The notes: a model not told the origin generated them from the letters alone. DNA of 64,000 nt from Arthrobacter sp. CDRTa11 (GCF_026427775.1 NZ_CP044532.1:372001-436000), one strand, 5' to 3'. Positions 53,286 to 61,481 are shown, counted from the first letter of the stretch. Program-made: numbers and translations.

Positions 53286-54364
53286 GCACAGACGCAAGCA
53301 GCCACAGCATCGCGGTGATCGCCGGGGACGGCATCGGCCAGGAAGTGGTCCCGGCAGCTATCGAATGCCTGGAGCGGATCGCCTCGATTCACGGCCTGAA
53401 CCTGGAGTTCACCCACTTTGACTGGGGCTCTGACTACTACCTGCGGCACGGCCGGATGATGCCGAAGGACGGCATCGACCAGCTCGCCCGGCACGACGCG
53501 GTGTTCTTGGGCGCGGTGGGCTCACCCGAGGTCCCGGACACCGAATCATTGTGGGGGCTGCTGATCCCCATCCGCCGCGAATTCCAGCAGTACATCAACC
53601 TCCGCCCGGTCAAAACGCTCGACGGCGTGGCCTCACCGCTCGCCTCGGACAAACGGATCGACATCCTGATCGTGCGGGAAAACAACGAGGGTGAATACTC
53701 CGAGGTGGGCGGGCGCATGTACCGTGGCCTGCCGCACGAGAGCGCGGTCCAGGAAACCATTTTCACCCGCCTGGGCGTCTCCCGCGCCGCCCGCTACGCT
53801 GCTTCCCTGGCTGCGTCCCGCACGGGCAGGCTGACGTCAGCGACCAAGAGCAACGGCATCGTGCACACCATGCCGTTCTGGGACGAAGTGGTCGAAGAAA
53901 CCGTGGCTGAGTATCCGGGTGTGACTGTGACCCACGAACTGGTGGACGCCCTGGCCGCGCACCTGGTCCTGAAGCCCTGGACCCTGGACGTCATCGTCGC
54001 CTCCAACCTCTTCGGAGACATCCTCTCGGACCTGGGCAGCTCCGTGACAGGTTCCATCGGCCTGGCGCCGAGCGCGAACCTGAACCCGGAAGGCCACTTC
54101 CCCTCCCTGTTCGAACCGGTCCACGGCTCGGCCCCGGACATCGCGGGCAAGAACCTGGCGAACCCGGTGGGGCAGATCTGGTCCGGTGCGATGATGCTGG
54201 AGCACCTCGGGCACGCCGAAGCCGCCGCGCACCTGCAGGCCGCGTTCAACTCCGCGCTGCGCGATGGTCACGGCACCCGCGACATCGGCGGGACCTCGTC
54301 CACGACCGAATTCACCGCCGCCGTCCTGACCGCGATCAACGCCCTGGCCCCGGTCCCGGCATGA
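53282..54364 (+). CDS. Isocitrate/isopropylmalate-type dehydrogenase (tartrate dehydrogenase-like)
   Basis: A 360-residue beta-decarboxylating dehydrogenase with AVIAGDGIGQEVVPAA, RENNEGEYSEVGGRMYRG, and NLFGDILSDLGSSVTGSIGLAPSANLN, the TtuC-type variant of the family (tartrate/D-malate dehydrogenases) rather than LeuB. ATG overlaps the ALDH stop and its own stop overlaps the next start (ATGA). Probably oxidises a 2-hydroxyacid, with or without decarboxylation. Confidence 0.88.
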   Translation: MSTDASSHSIAVIAGDGIGQEVVPAAIECLERIASIHGLNLEFTHFDWGSDYYLRHGRMMPKDGIDQLARHDAVFLGAVGSPEVPDTESLWGLLIPIRREFQQYINLRPVKTLDGVASPLASDKRIDILIVRENNEGEYSEVGGRMYRGLPHESAVQETIFTRLGVSRAARYAASLAASRTGRLTSATKSNGIVHTMPFWDEVVEETVAEYPGVTVTHELVDALAAHLVLKPWTLDVIVASNLFGDILSDLGSSVTGSIGLAPSANLNPEGHFPSLFEPVHGSAPDIAGKNLANPVGQIWSGAMMLEHLGHAEAAAHLQAAFNSALRDGHGTRDIGGTSSTTEFTAAVLTAINALAPVPA

Positions 54365-55353
54365 GGACCGGCGCCCCAGCACCCAAGCGGCCCGTCGTCG
54401 CCGCCCTTTACCGGGAGGCGCTTCCGCCCCGGCTGGCAGAGGTCGAGGAGCTCGCGGACGTCCGGCTGACCAAGGCAGATGGCCTGGCGGAGGCGCTGGA
54501 CGGAGCCGACGTGCTCTACCAGTGGCATTCGTTCTCGCCGGCGCTGCGGGAGAACTGGGGCGCCGCGTCCAGCCTGGAATGGATCCATGTCACGGCCGCG
54601 GGCGTCAGCCAGCTGCTGTTCGAGGAACTGATCCGCAGCAACGTTGTTTACACCAACTCCCGCGGCGTGCTCAGCACCGCCATCGCCGAGTTCGCGCTCG
54701 GCTTTGTCCTGGACATGGCCAAGGATTCCCAGGGCTCTTTCCGGTTGCAGCAGGAACAGCGCTGGCAGCACCGGACCACCTGCAAAATCCAGGGCCAAAC
54801 CGCCCTGGTGGTCGGCACCGGCTCGATCGGCCGGGAAATAGCCCGGCTCTTCCGCGCCGTCGGCATGGACGTGGACGGCGCCGGAAGAACAGCCCGGCCG
54901 GGAGACACGGCCTTTGACCGGATCCACTCCTCCCAAGACCTCGCCACAGTGGTGCACGACTACGATTACGTGGTCCTGGCAGCCCCGCTGACCGCCGACA
55001 CCCAAAACCTGGTCGGCGCTAATGTCCTCAATGCCATGAAACCGTCGGCCCGGCTCATCAACGTGGGCCGCGGCCAACTGGTGGAAACCGCAGCGCTGAC
55101 GGAGGCCGTGACGTCGGGATCGATTGCGGGTGCTGCCCTGGATGTTGTGGACCCGGAACCACTCCCCGCCGGACACCCGTTGTGGAGCATGGAAAACGTC
55201 ATCATCACCCCGCACATGTGCGGCGACACCGAGAACTACCTCGATGATCTCGGCAAGCTCTTCGTAGACAACCTCAAGCGCTACCGCAACGGCGAACCAC
55301 TGGAAAACATCGTGGACAAAGAACTCGGATTCGTCCCCGCAACAGCTGCCTAA
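54361..55353 (+). CDS. D-isomer-specific 2-hydroxyacid dehydrogenase
   Basis: A 330-residue NAD(P)-dependent dehydrogenase with Rossmann motif VGTGSIGREIARLFRAVGMDVDG, catalytic Arg in INVGRGQLVE, Glu in VVDPEPLPAGHPLW and His in ITPHMCGDTENY. Would interconvert a 2-keto and a D-2-hydroxy acid. Last full-size gene of the plus-strand operon. Confidence 0.9.
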   Translation: MRTGAPAPKRPVVAALYREALPPRLAEVEELADVRLTKADGLAEALDGADVLYQWHSFSPALRENWGAASSLEWIHVTAAGVSQLLFEELIRSNVVYTNSRGVLSTAIAEFALGFVLDMAKDSQGSFRLQQEQRWQHRTTCKIQGQTALVVGTGSIGREIARLFRAVGMDVDGAGRTARPGDTAFDRIHSSQDLATVVHDYDYVVLAAPLTADTQNLVGANVLNAMKPSARLINVGRGQLVETAALTEAVTSGSIAGAALDVVDPEPLPAGHPLWSMENVIITPHMCGDTENYLDDLGKLFVDNLKRYRNGEPLENIVDKELGFVPATAA

Positions 55354-55367
55354 AGAAAGGCAAAGCG

Positions 55368-55472
55368 ATGTTAGATGACGTTGCTGATCAACAGATAACC
55401 GGAGGCCCGGCTGAACCCGATGACCTGTGCGATGAATACTGCCACTACTGCTTAGGGCCGGAAACAGACTGA
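55368..55472 (+). CDS. 34-aa cysteine-motif micropeptide
   Basis: ATG 55368, 14 bases after the operon stop and behind GAAAGG, opens MLDDVADQQITGGPAEPDDL followed by CDEYCHYCLGPETD and TGA 55472. The CxxxCxxC spacing is that of iron-sulfur (radical SAM-type) ligands but here in a tiny acidic peptide. The last 28 bases overlap the convergent debranching-enzyme gene. Could be a real small metal-binding protein or a chance frame. Confidence 0.4.
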   Translation: MLDDVADQQITGGPAEPDDLCDEYCHYCLGPETD

Positions 55473-57640
55473 CCCCGGAGCGTGGGGTTTTGGTGTCGGC
55501 CGGCTTCCTCCACGAGCTCTGTCAGCCACGGCCGGTGTCCCTGGTGGAATTCCATCCCTTCGGGCAGCCCGTGGACGCTCGGTACTGAGTCGACAATATC
55601 GATGGTGATGCGGCCACCTGCCATGGGGGCATTGCTGATGTGCAGGGTGCCGTAGGACTCCGGCAGAACGGGGTCCATCCACATGCCGCCACGGGAAACA
55701 TGCGCGTCATACCGCATCAAACTTGTCACCAGCAGAATTGGCGTCGTTGCCGCCCAGGCCTGTGGCGAGCAGGCCGTCGGATAAGGAACAGGCTCGGCGA
55801 ACTGGTCCCGGCTGAATCCGCAAAACAGCTCCGGCAGCCGGCCGCCGGAAAACTCCGCAGCCTCCAGCAACGCCGTCGAAATCCTTTGCGCTTCGGCCAC
55901 AAATCCGTAGCGTACGAGCCCGGCGTGAATAACCGCATTGTCGTGCGGCCAGACGGACCCGTTGTGGTAGCTCGCCGGGTTGTAGGCACCCATGTCGCTT
56001 GCCAGGGTCCGTATGCCCCAGCCGCTGAACATCTCCGGGGACATTAGGCGCTCCACCACCTGCGGCGCCTTGTCCTCGTCCACCAGGCCCGTCCAGAGGC
56101 AGTGCCCCATATTTGATGCGCAGGCATCGACGGGACGCTTGTCCTTGTCCAGGGCGATGGCGTAATAGCCGCGGTCAGGAAGCCAGAACTGCTCATTGAA
56201 CTGTTTTTTGAGTTGCTTCGCGCGGTCCCGGAGTTCCTCCGCCAAGGCAATGTCACCGGAATCGTAGGCAAGCCACGAGCGGGACATATACGCGTCGTAA
56301 ACGTACGCCTGAACTTCGCAGAGGGCGATGGGAGCCTCGGCCATGCGGCCGTCCGCGAAGTTGATGCCGTCCCAGGAGTCCTTCCAGCCCTGGTTGATCA
56401 GCCCTTGGGGGTTGAGCCGCTCGTATTCGACAAACCCGTCCCCGTCCTTGTCCCCATACTTGCGGATCCATTCCAAGGCCCGGTCGGCGTGGGGGAGCAG
56501 GGCCGCAATGGTGTCCTTGGCGAATCCCCACCGGCTGACCGAGCCAAGAACCACCACAAACAGCGGAGTGGCATCCACGCTTCCGTAGTAGACGGATTTT
56601 CCGCCCAGGGAAAGGCCGCTGGAGACGTCCAGCCTGACCTCGTGCAGGATCTTGCCCGGTTCCTCCTCGCTCATCGGGTCCACCACCCTGCCCTGCCGGT
56701 CCGCCAGCGTCTGCAAGGTGCCAAGGGCAAGGGAGGGGTCAACGGGCATGGCCATTTCCGAAGCCCACAGGGAGTCCCGGCCAAACAATGTCATGAACCA
56801 CGGCGCACCGGCGGCCACCACCACCCGTTCGGGATGGTTAGGGTCCTCGATCCGCAGGGCGCCCAGATCGTCGTAGCTGCGCCGCAGAGTCCGTTCGAGG
56901 GAATGGTTTTCCAGCCGCAGCACTGGAATCTTCGCCACCCACTCGCGCCGGCGCAGGTCCCGGGGGGACAACCCATCCGCTTCAGTATGGACGAACGACG
57001 GCGGCGGAGGACTTGCAGCGTCATTGCTGGGAACCACTGTCAGGACAGTACTCCACTGGCCATGCGGGGCGACGGACACCCGGTACGTCAGGGCTCCAGT
57101 GGTCACTTCTGCCCCGGGCGCCTGGACCAGGATGCCTTTCTGGATGTCCTGCCAGCTGGACCGGATGGCCAAAGTGTCGCCGTCCACGTGCCGCGTCTCG
57201 TCCCACCGCCGCTGGATCCGGGCTTCCTTCACCTCAAAAAGGTCCGCGAAATCCGCCCCAACCGTCAGTGAAATCAGGCATTCCGCAGGGACCGGCGAAT
57301 AATTGCGAACCGTCACCTGTTCCTGGATACCCGCACCAACCTCCCGCAGCCGCTCCACAATCAGGGGGCTGTCGGCGTATCCATCGGCCCGCGGAACGCG
57401 CCCGGCCAGCAGGGCCCTGTAAGGTTCCTTCGTCTCCGCAGCCAACGGCTCAAGCGCCATGCCGTTTACCGTCAAGCACCAGCCCGACAGGATGCGGGTG
57501 TCAAGGTAAAAGACTCCATGGGGAAACTCAGCATGGATGTCCCCGTTCTGCAGCGAGATGCAGAAGGACGATCCCTCCACCAAGGTGACCGTCCCGGCCC
57601 CAATGGGGCCCGCCGCAGTATCAGCATTCCATCCAGCCAT
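55445..57640 (-). CDS. Glycogen debranching enzyme-type protein (GDE_N_bis / GH63-like barrel)
   Basis: A 731-residue protein with N-terminal GDE-type beta domain (SFCISLQNGDIHAEFPHGVFYLDTRILSGW) and a C-terminal (alpha/alpha)6 barrel with APWFMTLFGRDSLWASEMAM and NQGWKDSWDGINFADG. Related to amylo-alpha-1,6-glucosidases; substrate could be glycogen, trehalose derivatives or other glucans. ATG 57640 has AAGGAG at good spacing. It overlaps the micropeptide gene at its 3' end. Confidence 0.85.
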   Translation of the reverse strand: MAGWNADTAAGPIGAGTVTLVEGSSFCISLQNGDIHAEFPHGVFYLDTRILSGWCLTVNGMALEPLAAETKEPYRALLAGRVPRADGYADSPLIVERLREVGAGIQEQVTVRNYSPVPAECLISLTVGADFADLFEVKEARIQRRWDETRHVDGDTLAIRSSWQDIQKGILVQAPGAEVTTGALTYRVSVAPHGQWSTVLTVVPSNDAASPPPPSFVHTEADGLSPRDLRRREWVAKIPVLRLENHSLERTLRRSYDDLGALRIEDPNHPERVVVAAGAPWFMTLFGRDSLWASEMAMPVDPSLALGTLQTLADRQGRVVDPMSEEEPGKILHEVRLDVSSGLSLGGKSVYYGSVDATPLFVVVLGSVSRWGFAKDTIAALLPHADRALEWIRKYGDKDGDGFVEYERLNPQGLINQGWKDSWDGINFADGRMAEAPIALCEVQAYVYDAYMSRSWLAYDSGDIALAEELRDRAKQLKKQFNEQFWLPDRGYYAIALDKDKRPVDACASNMGHCLWTGLVDEDKAPQVVERLMSPEMFSGWGIRTLASDMGAYNPASYHNGSVWPHDNAVIHAGLVRYGFVAEAQRISTALLEAAEFSGGRLPELFCGFSRDQFAEPVPYPTACSPQAWAATTPILLVTSLMRYDAHVSRGGMWMDPVLPESYGTLHISNAPMAGGRITIDIVDSVPSVHGLPEGMEFHQGHRPWLTELVEEAGRHQNPTLRGQSVSGPKQ

Positions 57641-57772
57641 TCGGGGCTCCTTCAAGAAAACTGACGCCAGTGTCCCATCACCTTCGTTGGCGGGGCTGCT
57701 GCCGTCACCGCATCTTCACTTGACGCTACGCCCGCTTGCGCCGGGACGCCAGACCCTCCAGCGGGGCCCAGT

Positions 57773-57794
57773 TTTCTTGGCTAGAGCCAAGAAA
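57773..57794. promoter_or_regulatory. 22-bp palindrome upstream of the debranching gene
   Basis: TTTCTTGGCT (57773-57782) and AGCCAAGAAA (57785-57794) are perfect inverted arms separated by AG. It is 133 bases upstream of the debranching enzyme start. It could be an operator for a regulator not encoded here, or a terminator-like hairpin. Confidence 0.45.
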
Positions 57795-57836
57795 CCCCGG
57801 ACCTCAGAAAAGATTTTGATGATTGGTCTATTGTTG

Positions 57837-57848
57837 ATTGTTGACACT
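57837..57848. promoter_or_regulatory. GntR-type operator 6
   Basis: ATTGTTGACACT matches 11 of 12 consensus bases, with a second half-site TATTGTTGA immediately upstream. It is 60 bases before the first small gene at 57908 and includes a TTGACA box. Confidence 0.55.
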
Positions 57849-57907
57849 TGATAGGATAGTTGCATCGCGATCCCCTCGACCCTCCACCTATATGAGGTAA
57901 AACCGCT

Positions 57908-58024
57908 ATGCCAGGCAACCCATTCGTTCCCGTATCGGGGGACCACCACATCAGGCATAAAGCCGTCATCCGCTACATCCTCGACGCTGCCCCGCAGCGC
58001 AGTATTACCTGGGGTGCACGGTGA
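57908..58024 (+). CDS. Small hypothetical protein (38 aa)
   Basis: ATG 57908 opens MPGNPFVPVSGDHHIRHKAV followed by IRYILDAAPQRSITWGAR and TGA 58024. The stop overlaps the next GTG (GTGA), suggesting translational coupling. GAGG lies about 10 bases upstream. No family recognised; the centre could form a basic helix. Confidence 0.5.
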   Translation: MPGNPFVPVSGDHHIRHKAVIRYILDAAPQRSITWGAR

Positions 58025-58224
58025 CTGCGATGCTCAGCACAGGAGACCGTGTTGTCTTTGAAACCGACGGATTCGGGGGAGCTGGCATTGTTGATGACGC
58101 CATGCCCGACGGATCAGTCATCTGGGTGTGGACCGACGACGGCATGGGCCGCAGGATGATATGCACAAAAGACGGCGCCTCCATTGCCCGCGAAGACGGA
58201 GAGAGCTGGCAGTCAGCCCGCTAG
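58021..58224 (+). CDS. Small protein, paralogue of the 36745-37014 gene
   Basis: A 67-residue protein with core GDRVVFETDGFGGAGIVDDAMPDGSVIWVWTDDGMGRR, aligning to the small gene at the other end of the island (shared GD-V, GxVDD, DGxxIWV and GxRR). Predicted small beta-barrel-like domain; role unknown. GTG 58021 is coupled to the 38-residue gene upstream. A GntR-type operator precedes the pair, as for its paralogue. Confidence 0.6.
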   Translation: MTAMLSTGDRVVFETDGFGGAGIVDDAMPDGSVIWVWTDDGMGRRMICTKDGASIAREDGESWQSAR

Positions 58225-58266
58225 TTCCGCTCCGCCAGGTTCCGCTCCGCTAGGTTCCACTCCGCC
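58222..58266. repeat. Three-copy 15-bp tandem repeat
   Basis: Units TAGTTCCGCTCCGCC (58222-58236), AGGTTCCGCTCCGCT (58237-58251) and AGGTTCCACTCCGCC (58252-58266) lie between convergent genes and overlap the last codons of the gene ending at 58250. Confidence 0.7.
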
Positions 58267-58819
58267 TTGCGGCCAACGCCCGCACTGCGGCAATGCCGGC
58301 AGCTGCTACTCCAAGCCACGGGCCCGCCACAATGACCGGGTCCAGCCACTGGTGCTTAACGTCCGGGCGCTTGCCGTCGAACCGTGACCGAAAACCGCGG
58401 CGCGCCGGTTCGCTCAGTACACCTGTTTCCGTCACGGGGTTGTCAGGGCGCAATGTCGCGAATGACCGGAGATGGCTGCCCCAGGCATCCACCCTGTCCG
58501 CGGCTACCAGAATCAGCCAGTGCGCCGCGCGTCCCTCGCTGAACCGGTACGCGTATTTCCTGACGGCCCCTGAAACACCTTTCGCTGGAACGGTCGTCCC
58601 AAAAACCGGAGTCAGGAACTGGTGTTCCACAGACCGCTCCCGGGGCCACTCCTCCGGCTGGCGTTCGGGAAACTCCCAGTGCGCTCCCGTTTGCAGGTCC
58701 GTGCGTTCCCGCGGTACTGCAGGCCTGTCGGCGGGGTCCAGATCAGCTCCCCAGCCAGGAATCCGGGACTCCAGTTCCTCCCGGGAGAACCTCTGCGGCC
58801 TTCTTGCTGTGTAGGGCAT
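58250..58819 (-). CDS. Hypothetical protein (189 aa)
   Basis: A 189-residue protein with a polar N-terminus (PYTARRPQRFSREELESRIPGWG), a central domain around KYAYRFSEGRAAHWLILVAADRVDAWGSHLRSFATL and a C-terminal hydrophobic segment (LDPVIVAGPWLGVAAAGIAAVRALA) that could anchor it in the membrane. I do not recognise the family. It follows the alcohol dehydrogenase gene by 18 bases. Confidence 0.65.
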   Translation of the reverse strand: MPYTARRPQRFSREELESRIPGWGADLDPADRPAVPRERTDLQTGAHWEFPERQPEEWPRERSVEHQFLTPVFGTTVPAKGVSGAVRKYAYRFSEGRAAHWLILVAADRVDAWGSHLRSFATLRPDNPVTETGVLSEPARRGFRSRFDGKRPDVKHQWLDPVIVAGPWLGVAAAGIAAVRALAARRSGT

Positions 58820-58837
58820 GGCACTTGTTCCTGTTCT

Positions 58838-59986
58838 TCAGCTGGCCGTGGGCAGGATCAGCGGCTTGATGCAGTTATCCAGCTTCGCCGAGAAGATGTG
58901 GTAACCCTCCGCTATGTCCTCAAGCGGTATGCGGTGGGTGACGATGTCACTGGGCTTGAGGTAGCCGTTGCGGATGTGCTCGAAAAGCCGTGGCCATTGG
59001 CGCTTCACCGGGCACTGGTTCATGCGCAGTGTCAGCCCCTTGTTGACGGCATCACCGAATTTCACGGCGCTGAACACCGGCCCGTACGCACCAACGACAG
59101 CTACTGTGCCGTCCTTGCGGACCGAGTCAATGGCCCAGTTCAGTGCCACCGGGGATCCGCCCTGCAGCTTCAGTTTTGTTCCTGTGACGTGCTGCAGGAA
59201 ATTGCCGTCAGCCTCGGCGCCCACGGCGTCGATGGCCACGTCTGCACCAAAATAGTCCGTGATCTTCTTCAGGTGCACCACAATGTCCTGGTAGTCGGCA
59301 TAGTTGTACGTCTCGGCGTGTGCAAAGGTTCGCGCTTTCTCCAGCCGGTACTCAAGGTGGTCGATGACGATGACCCGGCCTGCCCCCATCAGCCAGGAAG
59401 ATTTGGCAGCAAAAAGGCCAACTGGGCCGGCACCGAATACCACCACGGTGTCACCTTCGGTAATGTCCCCGAGCTGCGCCCCGAAGTAGCCGGTGGCCAG
59501 GGCGTCGGTGAGGAGGACTGCGTCTTCCTCGTCCATCCAGTCGGGGATCGGTGCGGGTCCCACGTCCGCAAAGGGGACCCGCACGAATTCGGACTGCCCG
59601 CCGTCGTATCCGCCGCAGGTATGCGAATAGCCGTAGATCCCGCCGATCGCGGTGGCGTTGGGGTTGACGTTGTGGCAGTTCGAATACAGGCCCCGGGAAC
59701 AGAAGTAGCAGGAGCCGCAATACACATTGAACGGCACCATGACCCGGTCACCGGGCTTGACGTTCTCCACGGATGGCCCCACTTCATGGACGACGCCGAC
59801 GAACTCGTGTCCAAAGGTGGTGCCCACGCGGGTGTCCGGAATCATGCCGTGATACAGGTGCAGGTCCGAACCACAGATTGCGGCGAGCGAGACACGGACA
59901 ATCGCGTCGTTGGGATGCTCAATCCTGGGTATTTCCTTTTCTTCGACCCGGACCTTATATGGTCCGCGGTACACCATTGCGCGCAT
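58838..59986 (-). CDS. Zinc-dependent alcohol dehydrogenase (MDR; formaldehyde dehydrogenase-like)
   Basis: A 382-residue MDR enzyme with catalytic zinc ligands in ICGSDLHLYHG and FGHEFVG, structural zinc cysteines in YCGSCYFCSRGLYSNC, and cofactor motif VVVFGAGPVGLFAAK. It has the extended length of the glutathione-independent formaldehyde dehydrogenase/threonine-dehydrogenase-like subgroup. If the sarcosine-oxidase-like enzymes release formaldehyde, this could remove it, but that link is only inference. Its ATG overlaps the stop of the ligase gene (TGATG). Confidence 0.88.
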   Translation of the reverse strand: MRAMVYRGPYKVRVEEKEIPRIEHPNDAIVRVSLAAICGSDLHLYHGMIPDTRVGTTFGHEFVGVVHEVGPSVENVKPGDRVMVPFNVYCGSCYFCSRGLYSNCHNVNPNATAIGGIYGYSHTCGGYDGGQSEFVRVPFADVGPAPIPDWMDEEDAVLLTDALATGYFGAQLGDITEGDTVVVFGAGPVGLFAAKSSWLMGAGRVIVIDHLEYRLEKARTFAHAETYNYADYQDIVVHLKKITDYFGADVAIDAVGAEADGNFLQHVTGTKLKLQGGSPVALNWAIDSVRKDGTVAVVGAYGPVFSAVKFGDAVNKGLTLRMNQCPVKRQWPRLFEHIRNGYLKPSDIVTHRIPLEDIAEGYHIFSAKLDNCIKPLILPTAS

Positions 59987-61191
59987 CAGGTCCCCTCACG
60001 ATTCAGTCCGACGGGATAACGCCGCTCCGCTGGCGAAGGGCGCAGGTTTGGGGTGTTCATGGCATCCACGATGACGTCGTGGAGATTGCCTGTTCGGCTG
60101 AAAACTGCCATCTGCCGGTCTGCCCCGTTGCCTTCGGCGAGGATACTGGCAACCGTGTCCACGACGAACGTAAGGTCACCGGCGTCGGACAGGGCGTCCC
60201 CCGTGTGGGAAAGCAGCGCTTCCACGCACTCCCGGGCAGGACGCGGTCGGTTGTCGACGGGATGGATCAGATCGCCGCTGAGTCCAAAACGGCTGGCGCG
60301 CCACGACGCCAGCCGGAGCATCTCGGCCGGAACGTGAGGCGGCGGCACCCCCTTGGACCAGTCCCTCGCCGCCGTTTCAACCAGCGCGCGGGTGATCGCT
60401 GCCAGGGCGACGGCGTGGTCAGGCTCCGTACAGACGTCCGGCACGCGTACTTCCACGGTGGGATAGCTGGCTGACAGGCGCGCGTCAAAGTAGATCATGG
60501 CGCCATCCAGCAGCACGTCGCAGGAGAGCAACATCTGAACCAGTTCTTCGTAGGCCGAGGCCGAACCGAAAATCTCGGTAGGTCCGGCCGTTGGCCACCG
60601 CCGCCACACCTGGTAGCGGAAGCTGGCGTAGCCGGTGCCCTGCCCCTGCCAGAACGGAGAATTGGCAGAAAGCGCGATCAGCACAGGCAGCCATATCCTG
60701 ATCCGGTCAAGTGCGGCCACTCCTTCCTCGGGCGAGGCCACTGAAACGTGAACGTGGAAGCCGCACATCAGCTGTTCCCGAAGGATCAGGCCGAACCGCT
60801 CTTCCATGGCGCGGTACCTGGGCTGGCTTGCCCGGTGCGGGAGAACGCGTAGAGGAGAGGTTCCGAGGGGTACGATCCGTGCGCCAACCCCCAAGGCCTG
60901 GCGGTCAGCCTCTTCCCGCCCTGCCCGGAGGGCTGCAGCCAGTTGGTCCCGATCCTCGAAGGGCGCGGATACGGCTTCCACCTGCTCGCGTTGAACCTCG
61001 CCGGTCAGGCTGTTGTGCAGCGGCCGTTCTTTGGGGCCTCCGGTACCTGGACGTTTCCCGGCGCGGACCGCTGCGTCCGCGCCGGGTTTGTCCACGATTG
61101 ATTCAGCTACCGGGGCATGGGTTCCCGTCCGGGCGTCAACGAGGAGGAATTCTTCCTCCACCCCGAAGCTTCGCATGCCGTCCAAGGTCAT
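59986..61191 (-). CDS. Carboxylate-amine ligase, YbdK/GCS2 family
   Basis: A 401-residue GCS2-type ATP-grasp-like ligase with SFGVEEEFLLVD at the N-terminus, CGFHVHVSVASPEEGV and PTVEVRVPDVCTEPDHAVALA. Family members form gamma-glutamyl-cysteine or related amides weakly; the substrate here is unknown. An insert at about residues 33-65 (DKPGADAAVRAGKRPGTGGPKERPL) is unusual. It overlaps both neighbours by 1 to 4 bases, so the three genes are one operon. Confidence 0.88.
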   Translation of the reverse strand: MTLDGMRSFGVEEEFLLVDARTGTHAPVAESIVDKPGADAAVRAGKRPGTGGPKERPLHNSLTGEVQREQVEAVSAPFEDRDQLAAALRAGREEADRQALGVGARIVPLGTSPLRVLPHRASQPRYRAMEERFGLILREQLMCGFHVHVSVASPEEGVAALDRIRIWLPVLIALSANSPFWQGQGTGYASFRYQVWRRWPTAGPTEIFGSASAYEELVQMLLSCDVLLDGAMIYFDARLSASYPTVEVRVPDVCTEPDHAVALAAITRALVETAARDWSKGVPPPHVPAEMLRLASWRASRFGLSGDLIHPVDNRPRPARECVEALLSHTGDALSDAGDLTFVVDTVASILAEGNGADRQMAVFSRTGNLHDVIVDAMNTPNLRPSPAERRYPVGLNREGT

Positions 61192-61481
61192 GCCATCGCT
61201 GGATAACTTGCCAAAATATAGTCTGCCGCCGCCGGCCCCGTCATACGCAGCCGGGTGTCGTGGAGGTCAATGCCGGCGCGCCGCATGGCTGCCCGGAAAA
61301 CACTGTCTTCTTTGGGTACCAGGCCTTTGAGGAAACACCAGCTTGTGTATAAGCCGTAGAGAGTGTCCGCTCCAAGGGACAGATCTGTGCCGGGGTCGGA
61401 AACTGTCGCTTCAATGAGGAATTGGTCAAAGTGAGAGGTGGCCACAGTAGGCTCTTTCCGCTCTGTGCTCTGGTCCGCCAT
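61188..61481 (-). CDS. Small protein with primase C-terminal-like domain (97 aa)
   Basis: A 97-residue protein whose second half, LGADTLYGLYTSWCFLKGLVPKEDSVFRAAMRRAGIDLHD, resembles the winged-helix C-terminal domain of phage/plasmid P4/D5-type primases (xLYxxYxxWC...F...L...GI). No primase or helicase part is present. First gene of the operon with the ligase and alcohol dehydrogenase. The start may be ATG 61481 or a GTG 12 codons later. Confidence 0.55.
   Translation of the reverse strand: MADQSTERKEPTVATSHFDQFLIEATVSDPGTDLSLGADTLYGLYTSWCFLKGLVPKEDSVFRAAMRRAGIDLHDTRLRMTGPAAADYILASYPAMA

Larger units (their letters stand above)
57641..57907. other. Divergent promoter region of the debranching enzyme and the small paralogue genes
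   Basis: 267 bases without a gene. It contains the 22-bp palindrome at 57773-57794 and the GntR-type operator 6 at 57837-57848. Confidence 0.6.
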
